From: Paraphysomonas bandaiensis
Lineage: Eukaryota; Chrysophyceae
Direction of reading: 5' to 3'
Assembly (NCBI GenBank): GCA_965644295.1
Contig: CBFFRP010000427.1
Location: 62,001-126,000, forward strand
Length of the DNA stretch: 64,000 nucleotides
Shown here piece after piece: positions 1-10,644 of this stretch (within the stretch, counting starts at the first letter, position 1; each line of letters opens with the position of its first letter). The position numbers were made by a program, and so were the translations under genes. The notes under the pieces are model-generated. The model worked only from the letters and a program-made list of their open reading frames with translations. It ran no database searches and was not told where the DNA came from.

Positions 1-440
1 CCTCTCGCCATATGCCTAAGGCCCCTTTCCAATTTGTGCACCTTCCGGAGAAAATTGATGGAGTGTGATAACAGCAAATAGTCGTATAGCTGAGTCCAAC
101 GAGCTACTTAAATCGCTATAACACCGACACCGACTACCATATGAATATAGGTGTATACCAGTGAGTAGAAATCCATTGCTCAAAACCGAAATTGTGTGCT
201 CGAGGGCAAGTCCTAGTACTCTTCTTCCTCACAGTTCTCTCATAATATAATAATAAACATTTACTACATTCGTTTCCTATATTAAACCAGCTACATGCCT
301 TAAATGAATATCATAGTTGTATTGGAATTATATTAGTCAGTGTCATTATCATAATATTATATCATTAAACATGAGACAAGGGTGTTATAAAAGCCCACGG
401 CTTTACATAACCTCTTCATGTTCTTATTGCTCTTTCCCAT
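1..440. other. AT-rich edge sequence, no gene seen
   Basis: AT-rich sequence left of the copia remnant. It may contain the element's 3' untranslated end or LTR, but the partner LTR could not be matched right of 2810. No coding signal was seen. Confidence 0.4.
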
Positions 441-2809
441 AAACTAACTGAATTTCTTGACAATATTCTTGGCATATTCTGGTTGATCTAACATGTACCA
501 CAGTCCTCACCTCTCATGATTCTGATATTCAGAAATCGTTTGCACACCGTAGTTACAACCCTATTGAATTCAGGAAGATATACATGATATCCTACCTTAC
601 CATCAGAGTAACCCATTAAATATCCAACTAGAGCCTTATCCTCCCAGTCCTTTCGTCGATCCGCCCTCGATGAACGTACATAAGTTCGACACCCCCATAC
701 CCTAAGATATTTCAAATTTGGAGGCTCACCCGTTAGAAACTCTATAGGAGACATATACCCTTTATCTGTTTTCGTTGGCAATCGAATCAAAATATATCTG
801 GCTGCCATGTATGCATCCAGCCAAAATTGCGGTGGCAGTCCAGATTGGATTAACATTGCAAGGGTCATCTCTCCAGCAGAGTTCTGAACTTCCTTTCCTC
901 TATGGCATTTATCTCCGGAGAGTCTGTTGAGCTCCATGTATGTTTATAGCACTCCTGTGACCTAAGATACTGACGCAGCTCTTCACTGATCAACTCTCCT
1001 GCACCATCTGCATGGTAATGCTCCATCTTGAGCTTGTACCTTTTAACATCACCTTTAAACAGCTCTTTGAAGACTTCTAATACCGCTTCCCCAGTTCTGT
1101 TGACTAGACCCGTCGCCCAGAACATATACCTCTCTCCTCCTCGAGCAGGACAATTTAAGTACACAGCTATATCTGCTGAAAAATTCGGTCTAACGGAATT
1201 CTCGTCCTTCGTTCGGAAGCTGACTCGGATTATTTTAGACCTGGCACACACATCACACAGACATTGATTTTTATGTACTCTAGTCGAGAGGTGCTTGCGT
1301 TTCAACCCCGTGCCCATGATGAGCATCCTCTTGTGTGCTTCCACTAAGGCATGCTTGTTGAAGTGACCCGCTCGCCGATGCAGCAATTCAAGCTCATCCT
1401 CACCAGTCCTATCGCTTAGATTCACTTCACAATCACTCGGTGTCGACACATCTGGCTTCTCCAACAGCTGCTGAGTTGGCACTGCAGTCATTCCATTCTT
1501 CATGGGTCCCTCCAGCACCAGCTTCCCAGTTGTACTGTTATATATTTGTATACCATACCATACCGTAAATCGATAGCCCATCTCATTCAGTTTACGTCCC
1601 GAGCACAGGCATCGATTTATCTGGTCTGATATTTCAATGTCCCTCCATGCTCCACGGGAACCCACACTCGTGATCCGAATCTCTGATCCCTTTTTAGAAC
1701 CGTTAATTACCTTTGATGTACTCATATGATTATCAAGCATGGTTACATCATTCATCAAGAACATCGATGATGAACAGCAGGTGTCAATATAAGTGTAATG
1801 GATGTCATCATTCACACTACAGATATTTGTTTCATATATTTGGCATGAAAACATAACATCCTCGATCATATATATATTAGCTTCATCTTCATCAGAGAAA
1901 TCTGCTTGTTCTCCACGCCGTATATTCTCTACTGTCAGCAGCTTTTTGTCCGGCTTCCTACCATGATTCTTCCCTTTCTCTCCTCTTCTAGAATGCTTTT
2001 TCTTCGCCGTTGGACAATCAGCAGCAAGATGTTCCAGAGACTTGCAGTTTCTGCACCCCGTATACTCAGCACTTCCAGGACGCTGCCCTGATATCTCTCC
2101 ATCCTTCTTCCTCTGCTTCCTCCTGCACTGTTCAGTTGAATGGCTATGAGGAATTCCTTCTTTCCTGCAATATCGACAATTGCCCTTCTTACGCTTATCC
2201 CGTTCAGTTCGAGACCGTTTGTTCTTTTCAATGAAATTCAGCTCCTCCACCTTCTTGCGTTTCCGCTCCAGCGCTCCTGCTGCTCCTGTAGCTCTTTCAG
2301 CAGTATTTCGAACCGTATTATATATAGTCCTTCGCAGTCTCCTCCGGACGCATCCGAAAAGAACCATACTGAGTTAATAGCTCACTGATCTTGTTTTGCT
2401 ACCCTCCAGCAAAGCATTTCTTCAACTCATCAATCATAACATGTGCCTTAAACCTGTTGCTCCCTCTTCTATCTGCCTTGAACCCTTTATGTAAAAGATG
2501 GAATTTCTGGAGCGCCTTCGAAGATGATTGCACTGCCTCTCTACAATACGAATACGCTATGGCATTCGCCTTCCAGTACTTCTTCACAGCGTGTCTGTAA
2601 GACTTCTCTTCCATTAACGCGAGTGGCTGTTCCCCGAAGTCGCTCTCCTTCGGTGGTGGCTCCACCGCTACTTCACTTTGCTCTTTCCTCATGAGGAATG
2701 TTTCAAAGTCTTCAATCCATTGTTCAACGTTATTCTCGTTGAACTGAGGAACTACTCCTCTATCCTCCTTCTCTCCTCCTCGCTCGCTACCATATTGAGA
2801 ATTGCTCAT
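441..2809 (-). mobile_element. Ty1/copia-type LTR retrotransposon, internally deleted and frameshifted
   Basis: Three minus-strand frames form one element. Frame 2809-2399 is Gag-like (136 aa). Frame 2367-865 carries a canonical CCHC zinc knuckle (CRNCKSLEHLAADC) plus a second Cys/His cluster, a protease-like DTCCSS patch, a GAG-pre-integrase module (HRRAGH then CLCDVC) and the integrase core with Asp in FSADIAV, Asp in YHADGAGE and Glu near NAIEERKF. Frame 937-488 completes the integrase (QFWLDAYMAARY; WGCRTYVRS). Nearly all of the reverse transcriptase is missing. Directly after the integrase, 491-441 reads MLDQPEYAKNIVKKFS then stop, which resembles the end of a copia RT (L-x-Q-x-x-Y ... 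KF). Gag and pol are offset by frameshifts, so the copy is dead. LTRs were not identified. The domain order (integrase before RT) is diagnostic of copia. Confidence 0.85.
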
Positions 2810-3411
2810 TTTAAGCTAGATCACAGAGAGAATTTGTCGTAAGACTAGATAGATTTATTAATATCGTTTACACGAAGTTGTGATAACCAACACTAACTCT
2901 CATTATAATCCCTGCATAATATCCTACATATGCGAACCTCTCGTTACTGAACATATCTTGAAAGATCAAACTATTTCAGTTTCTCAATATCATCACAGCA
3001 TTTGTACATCATCACTATATTTCACTGTATTCTCGTACATTGTCTTCAAGAGACATACTGAATATACTAGAATAAGATCCATATTCTAATATGTATGTAT
3101 GTATATATAACTAAGTGTGAATAGAAGTAAGTGTTACTAAGTTGTTACTAAGTGTGAATAGAAGTGTTACTAAGAATAAATTATCAATGTATCAATTTAT
3201 TACTATTAAATTTATTGGGACAGAAATTATTATTATTGCAATTTTAATAGACTACAACTCTGCGCCAATTAATTGCTATGCAGCCCTGCTCTTTATCAGT
3301 CATACTTACTTAAGGACCTTAATCAATAGATGGCCTACCTTGCGAAATCTATTCGACAGTTCACAATGCATATATAACATCAGTCAATTAAACACAACAT
3401 ATAACTACAGT
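2810..3411. other. AT-rich spacer with a probable hAT terminus
   Basis: Contains the copia leader (2810-2880), short TATG runs near 3095 and, at 3266-3295, CCAATTAATTGCTATGCAGC followed by CCTG. This matches the right terminus of the hAT family found at 7905-7925 and 30452-30474. No gene was found. Confidence 0.4.
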
Positions 3412-4340
3412 TCAACGAGAATTCTTTCTTCTAGTAACGCGGCCTTTTATAACTATTGTCAGAATAATATGATTCCTCTCCATCAGTGCTTCCTGCATAA
3501 TACTGGTAAGTTTATTTAGTCTTCTGGGCATTAGCACACCTATGGGTGGTGGACGAGGGGGTGGGGGAGGTGTCGACGACGGTGGTGCTATGCTACTCTG
3601 CAGTTGGTCAAGAAAAGCTGCAGATTGGTGCTCATTTATAACACGGTTCGTGTCAACAGACTGTTCTACAGGCGTAGGTTGGTTCTGCTGTTGACTAGGG
3701 CCATCACCTTGAGCCGCTCTGTGACGCAGCTGTTTTTCACAGTAAAGCTACCAGCATTTGTTAAACACGTATTCGCGTGTAGGCTACGAATTTACTCACC
3801 CGCCACGTCACTTCAGAGAATCCATAATTAAAATAATCAGATATGTCCGTGTGAGGCAAGCGCCAAGGTGTTTCGTCCAATTCGTCGATATCTACATCAA
3901 ATGCGGTCCGGTGATAGCTGAAACGAAGTGCCTTGATATCATCGTCGGTACCCTCGGCAATTCCATCTGTTGGCTCCGTCAATGGTTTTGGTACTTCAGG
4001 ACGAATAAAATGCTGCGATCCTATCAAGACAACAGCGCTATGAATATTTTTTGACACACTGTTTCTATCGATCACCTTTATCGAACCGTGCGTGTGAAGG
4101 GCCTGCATTCGCCGCAGTGACAAAAACAACATTGTCTTCTTCTTCCTCCTACACGCGTCCCGTATATTGAACACAACGCACAATACAATCACACGCACTC
4201 ACCTCAGAGTCTGAGTCGCTCCAATTGTCGTCAGGATCGTTGATTTCTTTTATCTCCGTGCCTTCAAGGACGTCTTCATCATGAGAGTGCAGTGGGCCAA
4301 CAGAAGTCATATCACTATGCTCACTATCAGCGCCGACCAT
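3412..4340 (-). CDS. FIP1: FIP1-like pre-mRNA 3'-end processing factor (4 exons)
   Basis: Fip1 is the subunit of the cleavage/polyadenylation factor (CPSF/CPF) that binds poly(A) polymerase in the nucleus. Spliced exons are 4340-4203, 4148-4076, 4020-3800 and 3747-3412, which give 255 aa with the frame kept across three GT-AG introns of 54, 55 and 52 nt. Residues 1-46 are acidic (ending WSDSDSE). Residues 111-144 hold the Fip1 signature: FDVDIDELDETPWRLP, then DISDYFNYGFSEVTW. The next exon continues with LYCEKQLRHRAAQ, matching the family pattern after the motif. The tail has a Pro run (TPPPPPRPPP), as in animal and fungal Fip1. The start was set at 4340; an in-frame ATG at 4394 is possible but would add a hydrophobic stretch unlike the family. 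The last exon could be spliced further downstream, so the C-terminus is the least certain part. Confidence 0.85.
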
Positions 4341-4394
4341 GATACTGCGCTCTATAGCGAATGTGCTCACACTGCCCAGTGAATATACGCACAT

Positions 4395-5415
4395 GTACTG
4401 TATGAACTATGATGCAGAACTCCCTCGCAGCAGCACATCCATGTCCATAATACCGTGGAATACTGTAAAACACAGAGTGTATAATTACTTTCACACACAC
4501 AACAAAAAAAGGCGAAACCAGCCAAATCAACACTCGATTCCGAAAATCCAGCAGAGCAGAGCGGGCTTCGTAGGGGGGAGGGCTGCATTCGACATTCTGG
4601 ACTGGGTATTTACACATATGAACAGCAGCAGCAATGCTTGAGTAAGAGTTGGAGTACCGACGAAAAAGTTATAACGATGAGGAGATAGGAAACCGGAAGC
4701 CGTCTTGTAGGTGGACATCTGAGTAGAAGGGGATTTTAGTCGATAGTATGTTTGAAAGGGTTACAAATGGTGTGGGGTGGGATAGAGAGACATCTAAGCT
4801 ATTGAATATTTTCCCATGTAAGACTGAGATGGTATTGGCCAAAGAGCGTCTATATTTAAGTTTACTGGGGCCCTAGACTGAAATATCGGTCTTGGTTGAA
4901 TATTCAACAGGAAACAATGGAGATACAGAAGATTGTATGACTTCGGGGGATGTTCATCGAGCTAGGACTGCGGTTGTGTTCACCCACTTTCCTTTCTGGA
5001 GTACCAAAGTATATAATAAGCGTTCGAAATATATTGAGATTAGGTATCATTGGGTAAGAGAGTCTGTAACAGGGCTGCGTAACAATTAATTGTCAATTAT
5101 TGAAATTGAAATAATTGACATTGAGACAGCAAATAGACAACAACTTACTTCAATTTATTGGGATATTTTAATACCATTTCTTTGAGTACGTCTATTAGTT
5201 ACTGTGCGCATTCGTGAGTGGTACAAACTACACGTAGCTAGTTAAATACTCAAGTTCACACTAACATGTGTTCATTCTAAAACTGAAAATTGATTATATC
5301 ATTCGCTGGGCTCCTAGAAAAAGCTTTATTGACAACGTTTCCCAGAATATCAGATATCTAAATCACTCATGATGGTAAATAGTCATATCAACATCGAAAT
5401 CTTGTAAAACAAATC
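4395..5415. other. Spacer, no gene seen; hAT-type terminus at about 5073
   Basis: Intergenic DNA upstream of FIP1. At 5073-5130 it reads CAGGGCTGCGTAACAATTAATTG and then an AATTG-rich palindromic stretch, the same terminal sequence as the hAT family that ends at 7925. No coding frame convinced me. Confidence 0.4.
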
Positions 5416-5556
5416 CCTCAACAAAGTCGGACTCGCACCTTGTCGTGGCGTTCTGAGGGATAGCACCAGAGAGATTTCTTCCGGAAACTAATGTGAGCTG
5501 TACACATATAGATAGCAGATAATTTTCTGCCCACTCGTAGCCAAATTCTTGGGTGG

Positions 5557-7925
5557 CAGGGCTGAGTATCAATTAATGGACGCAGGTTCTAATTGCAATT
5601 ATTACTTGCTGTCTCAATTGCAACAAATTCTCTGCCCTACGGTTGCAAATACAGTCCAACAAAAAGTTGCACCCTTCTAGCCAGCTCCAAGCCCAATGTC
5701 TCTATTGAGACCGTGGCAGCGTCACATCAGCGTGTCCAGGCCTCGAACGGCCTCTTACTCCCCCGTACAGCTGAATTTTGTAGACCACTACCCTTCCGAC
5801 AAATCTCTTGTCTTACCATGGTGTACATGCTCCAAGCCTCACTGCGTGGCCTTGCAACTTCCACCCTACCCACCTGTCTCAGGTAAACAACGTGCCTGCA
5901 CCAATGCAGCGCTGACCGCATGCATATGCTATCACCTAAGGAGACACCTTCGTCTCCTACACGGTTCTCTACGGATACAACCACTTACAGCATGGCTCGT
6001 GCGAGCAGATCCACGCAAACGGCCCCCATGTACCTTCTCTGCAACCCCTGTCTCCTCTCGACACCTCTCCACTGCACAACAGGGCCGTCTCCTGACGACA
6101 ACCCAGCCCAACCCAACATGGTTTGTTTGTGGTCCATCCACCCAGCAGGCTCCCCCTCACCCTGTTCACCTATCACCCCCACAGCCCATCCATCTCATTG
6201 GATAGACACTGTATTCCGCATACGGTATACTCGACTACTGTATTACTGTGCCCTACAGGATGTATACCATGCCAATACGATGCAAATATACTGCAGTACA
6301 CCACACAGCTCCAACCCACACGACTACACTGGTACTGTAGGTATACAGGCGGTAGTCCTACCTCCCTACCTGTATGCCTGCACTGTTGGACACATCACCA
6401 AGGGCAGCTGAGGACGTCCGAGTGTCTCCTCCAGACCATCATCATCATCATGGTCATCTCGTGCATAGGTCTATCAGAGTACTCGACCTTGGCACCCCCA
6501 CACATCTACCACCACCCCCCAACCACCTCATCCACCTCTCAACCCACTCACCTGGAACTCGGAACACTTATGGCATTAATATACCACACTGAGCCTCCTC
6601 CAAACCCAACAGAGACCCATCCCAAAGGGAGACCCCCAGATCAAAAGCGCCGGTGAGTCCACGGACACACGATAAAGGCGAATTTCATATCACACAAAAA
6701 GAACGGAAGTGGTTGCACCTTGGTGCTTGCGGCGACGCACAAGCAGCTTTCGTAGCGTTAAATAGTAGGATAAAAGAGTTTGTATTGATTAGTTACGGGT
6801 AGTGGTCTAACTAGTATGACTAGCATTCTTCTAGCCACTAATTGATGCAAGGTCTCAACGCCTATTGCTAAATAATCAGACATTCACTACCAATTGCAAC
6901 TACTTGCAATTATTAAGTTCTAAAATGCACAATACACTAGCGGCTGCCAATATTGCTACCTCAACTGTCATTTCATTCCAGAGGCGATGGTTCATGCGTA
7001 AAAACATAAGAAGCTCTTAAATGTCGAGGAGTCAAGCTCTTTCGCAAACCCGATAACAATCTTATAGCTGCACTGAACAACCTTTCAACCTTATCAAATG
7101 CGATAAGCAACTAGACTCGCACTGTAATCATCCATGAACCTTCCTTTTTGCATGTCCATCCATCAGCAATCAAACACAAATAAATTGGAAGCAGTGCTTT
7201 GCGTTTTCATAATTGATATTGCATTCGACTTGTAAGTCCAAGACTTCCATATATATATACCTCATCAATGTTGATCCTCTTCATCCTCATCGAGCAAAAC
7301 TATTTTAATTCGATTCATTTTTCCGTCCTAGTTAGTACGGTTTTGTTTCCACATTGTATTTTCACGACTGCCTTCTTGAAACCAGAGTTATGAATAATAG
7401 CAGCATTGTCGCCTAGATGACGCTCGACAATCGAGTGCCTTTTATGACGTGTTCGTCAAACAAAGTATAAACGTCGTGGAGGTCAAGCTGGTGTTCACCT
7501 TACTTCTATAATTGTATGGACACTAGTTGAAACAATTCCAATTTCTTCCGTAATTGCACTTGGTATTAGAACCAAACTCGCATGATCGCAAATGATTAGA
7601 TAGAAGCAAGTAGCGGTCAAGCATGATGGCAAATGTGAAGCCCCTTTTCCTGCAGGACAAGTCTCTATACTGCAACCTCTTCATTATTTTCATAACTTCT
7701 GGTACCAGTTTATCGCTCCTATCGCTAATTAATTAAATGACTTACTATGTGAGATAATCCTACTATATGGATATTTTACCAATCTTCGATTTTGTCCTAA
7801 AATTGGATTTTTGCAATAAAAATGCTGTATTTCAACAAATTTTCAGCTTAAAAAGGTGGTATTTTTTGATCAATTAATTGAAGCGAGCTGGAGTCAATAT
7901 GACAATTAATTGATACGCAGCCCTG
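5557..7925 (-). mobile_element. hAT-family transposon relic with 8-bp target duplication
   Basis: Left end is CAGGGCTGAGTATCAATTAAT (5557 on); right end is ATTAATTGATACGCAGCCCTG (to 7925). The flanks TTGGGTGG (5549-5556) and TTGTGTGG (7926-7933) match at 7 of 8 positions, the target-site length expected for hAT. Removing the element rejoins the interrupted SINE-like host. About 7100-7740 holds degenerate minus-strand transposase sequence homologous to 29026-29540. A LINE-tailed element at 5625-6890 sits inside. It is non-functional. Confidence 0.75.
5625..6890 (+). mobile_element. LINE-tailed retroposon, copy A, with 10-bp target duplication
   Basis: Flanked by CAATTGCAAC at 5615-5624 and 6891-6900. 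It shares its 5' start (ATTCTCTGCCCTACG), most internal blocks and its tail with copy B at 12981-14472. The 3' tail (from about 6705: GGAAGTGGTTGCACCTTGG ... CCTATTGCTAAATAA) is the same as on LINE and SINE-like copies throughout the window. The several open frames here differ between the copies and carry no domain, so I call none of them. It is probably non-autonomous and mobilised by the LINE that owns the tail. Confidence 0.75.
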
Positions 7926-8041
7926 TTGTGTGGTGGTTGTGGATTGTGGATTGTGAATACTAATTAGTGTCATTTTTGTAGGCGTCTTTGTGCACTGACA
8001 ACAAATAAGCAATGTCTGAGTTAAGCAGTAGTAAGTTGTAA

Positions 8042-10560
8042 TAGGGCCTGATAACCATTATTGATCCCGGCAATTATAATGGCATTAATGAAAAACGTCC
8101 CGGCAATTATAATGGCCATTAATGGCCGTTAATACCTACTAACTTAAAGTAGATAGCACCACTCATATAATAGATAGTGTTCTACTCTCTAAAGGTTAAT
8201 CCATATATCTTTTATACCGTATTTGAGTATTCAGTATCGTTTACCTTTTCTGCGGTGGTAGAGTTTGTGCGGTGTGGTTGTGAGCTGGCAGGAGTTGAGG
8301 GAGGCGTCGCTTGTGTCACATCGATGTTGTGAAATCTACAACCTCTGTTTTTGAGCAGGTTTATTCCTCCATTGTAGAGAGGGAGCAGAACCTTGGTGAC
8401 GGATTTTTCCAGCTTGTGGAACTGGTGTTCGAGTAGTGAGGTGGAAATGATGCGGCCGTAGGCGTTTGCCAGTTGCGAGGTTGTCCGGTCCAGTATCTCT
8501 CAACTTGGGGTGTGGTAGGATCCCATGCAGCCCTCGCTTGTCTAGTTAGGGCATTGTGGAGCCAGTGGAGGGGTTGTCGTTGCCCGTGGAGTTTGGCAAG
8601 CTGAGTTTGTTGTGTGTGGAAGGCGTTTTCACGTATTTGGGCGATCTCAGGGTGTGCACATTGGAGAAGAATGTGCGCCATGTTGTCTGAAGTGTGGTTG
8701 CAATCTGTACAATTTTTATTTGGCTGCTGTTGTGAGTTCATCTCCATGTTTTCCCTTGGCTCGATTTCTGCCCATTGCGTAGGATTTATCCCAGACATAT
8801 GCGGTTTCGCGGATGCGATCATGGAATGGGACATAGTATTTGGGGGAATTATTGGTCTTGAGGGGGTGAAGTTTGTGTGGAAGCCTGGTGCCGCTGTGTG
8901 TCCAGTACTGCGAGTCTCGGCTTGCACTTGTGGCGTACGTGCCGTCCAGCGTGAGGATGTATTGGTGGAGGTCCCATTGGTGTTGGAGTTCGGTGACGTC
9001 TCCTAGCGTGGGACCGCTGTCGGTGTGGAGGTGTTTTTCATATCTTCTCCATTGCCATTGGCCGGCAGTAAGGAATTCGTCGATGAGGTGTGTGAGTGTA
9101 CATTCGTAGGTGTATGGTGTTATCCCGGGTAGGGTATGCTCGGGGGCTGTAAGTCGGAGTATTTTGGTTAGTCCTTTGCTCCAGTTGGTTTTGGGTGGAA
9201 GCCAGACAATTGCTGCCCCTCCGTTGTGCGTTGCGTGCTGGGTGTGTAGATGAGCAGGAGAGAGGTTAGTTCGTGTGAAAGAACCATCAGTGAAGATAGC
9301 TTGAAAATCGTGTGGATGATTTTTCGTACAGTTGGAGCTGGGATTGGACTTTTTCGATGGTTCCTCGGAATTGAGGCGTGGCCGGAGGTGGGGGCTGTGG
9401 TGGCTCTGATTGGGATGGTGTGCTAGTATATGCAGTGAGTATGTATATATATATACACCTGCACGGGATCCAATTCTAGTCCCAAATGGTTATGGTGGGC
9501 TCAACTTCAAAAGGAGCGCCTATTACAATACATTCCATTTTGTCTATGGCTAGCTGCATTCCCGTGAATGCACAGAAGGATGAAAGCCGGTCCGCCTTCA
9601 CATGCGTGGTGGCAATGGAGTTTGTTATTTGGGAGAGGTCGTCCGCGTAGGCTTTATCTTGACTGTCGTCATTGAGGTCAGCCCAGCATAGAATCATTTA
9701 GAAGATGACGATCAGACTACAAATTTTGAGTTATATAGCAGACTACAAATTTTAACTACTTCTCGCTCTCTACATTCACATCAGGATCTTCTTGCAGGGC
9801 TTCCTGGAGGGTATAAACATTCCACAACATGTAATTAGCTCGTAGGGATAACAACGTTTCTAGACGATATGGATTCATGTTTCTACGCTCAGGTGTCATA
9901 ATCACCTGTGCACGACTAAAGAGCCTCTCAACAACATTAGATTGTGTTTCAATATGAAGCAAGCGGCGGTAGTTGGACTCATAGGTACCTAGGTACCAAG
10001 TCGAGCTCTCTTGGTGACCTCGGTGCTGTCCAGAACACGCTGTGCAAAATCAGTTCCTTCACTCTCGTCCTCGTTATTTCTGTCGGGTACACCAATCCAG
10101 TTGCAAATGTCTAACTGCTCTTCTTCTCATCTTCTGTCAACTCTCTTTCATCGTTCCCTTGAATTTTAGCCACTGCCTTCTCAAAATTTGCAGTGGCAAC
10201 AATGCTTGCATTCAGGTATGGATGGAGCTCTGGAAATTCTTGTAGCAGCATATCAAATTACTGGCGGGCTTGGTGCAAATTGGTTCCATCTCTTTGTAAG
10301 GCCAGAGTAACACTCTATAACTTTTCACGTTGCGTCAAATATTGTTACAGATCTCGAAATTCAGATTCTCGCCAAGAAAAATCCGCATGTTTGGTGCTCT
10401 TGGTTATATGATTAACACAACTCGTGTAACCTCGCTTTACATCTTGTTTAAGGCGATCATTGCACAACGAACAAATAGGATACAGAGGATTCTCTGAATT
10501 CACTCTGAATCTGTAAATTACACTGCAATCAATTTTTTCGGCCATCATCGTTGCTTAATA
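8042..10560 (-). mobile_element. hAT transposon relic with a nested LINE
   Basis: The left terminus 8042-8130 has the family pattern (GGGCCTGATAACCATT, then CCCGGCAATTATAATGGC repeated) also seen at 14513, 15724, 47373 and 48052. On the minus strand, 10548-10345 encodes a BED-type zinc finger (CSLCNDRLKQ ... NHITKSTKH). 9962-9756 encodes the hAT dimerisation domain (SNVVERLFSRAQVIMTPERR, then LLSLRANYMLWN). The catalytic middle is gone, and a LINE (8361-9714) lies in the 3' untranslated part. The right terminus is not preserved. The sequence after 10645 is copia LTR. Confidence 0.75.
8361..9714 (-). mobile_element. LINE fragment: reverse transcriptase YADD box, RNase H, C-terminal Cys/His domain
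   Basis: Minus strand. 9697-9476 reads QDKAYADDLSQ ... FCAFTGMQLAIDKMECIV, the RT YxDD motif with its downstream helix. 9340-8716 is open in one frame and starts with the RNase H motif IFTDGSF, later WDKSYAMGRNRAKGKHG. A frameshift leads into 8800-8361 with CTDCNHTSDNMAHILLQC, a Cys/His motif like those at LINE C-termini, and VERYWTG. The order RT, RNase H, Cys/His fits RNase H-bearing non-LTR elements. A homologous copy lies at 45397-46445. Stops and frameshifts make it a pseudogene. Confidence 0.8.
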
Positions 10561-10644
10561 TATTATGGTATAAATACAGAGTAAAATTACTTTTCTTAGT
10601 TGTGTACTGTAGCTTCTTTCAACTTTGGGGAAAAAATAGTATTG

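Larger units (their letters stand above)
5416..8035 (+). mobile_element. SINE-like element split by a hAT insertion (host pieces 5416-5556 and 7926-8035)
   Basis: The head (5416-5556) matches other copies of a repeated element that runs GACTCGCACC...GAGGGATA...GTGAGC...CTGCCCACTC...TAGCC. The continuation (ACTAATTAGTGTC, then the GCGTCTTTG motif and a short stretch downstream of it) resumes at about 7958, after the hAT at 5557-7925. Full-order copies at 19440-19917, 25015-25497 and 48140-48478 show that the two pieces belong together. The far 3' part of this copy is lost or diverged near 8035, where another hAT terminus starts. Confidence 0.7.

Noticed and set aside
3142-3519. 125-codon plus-strand frame
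   Set aside because: Overlaps the last FIP1 exon on the other strand and an AT-rich spacer with a hAT terminus; composition is noise-like.
5696-6656. Overlapping Pro/His/Ser-rich plus-strand frames
   Set aside because: All lie within retroposon copy A, differ from copy B by frameshifts and have no recognisable domain.
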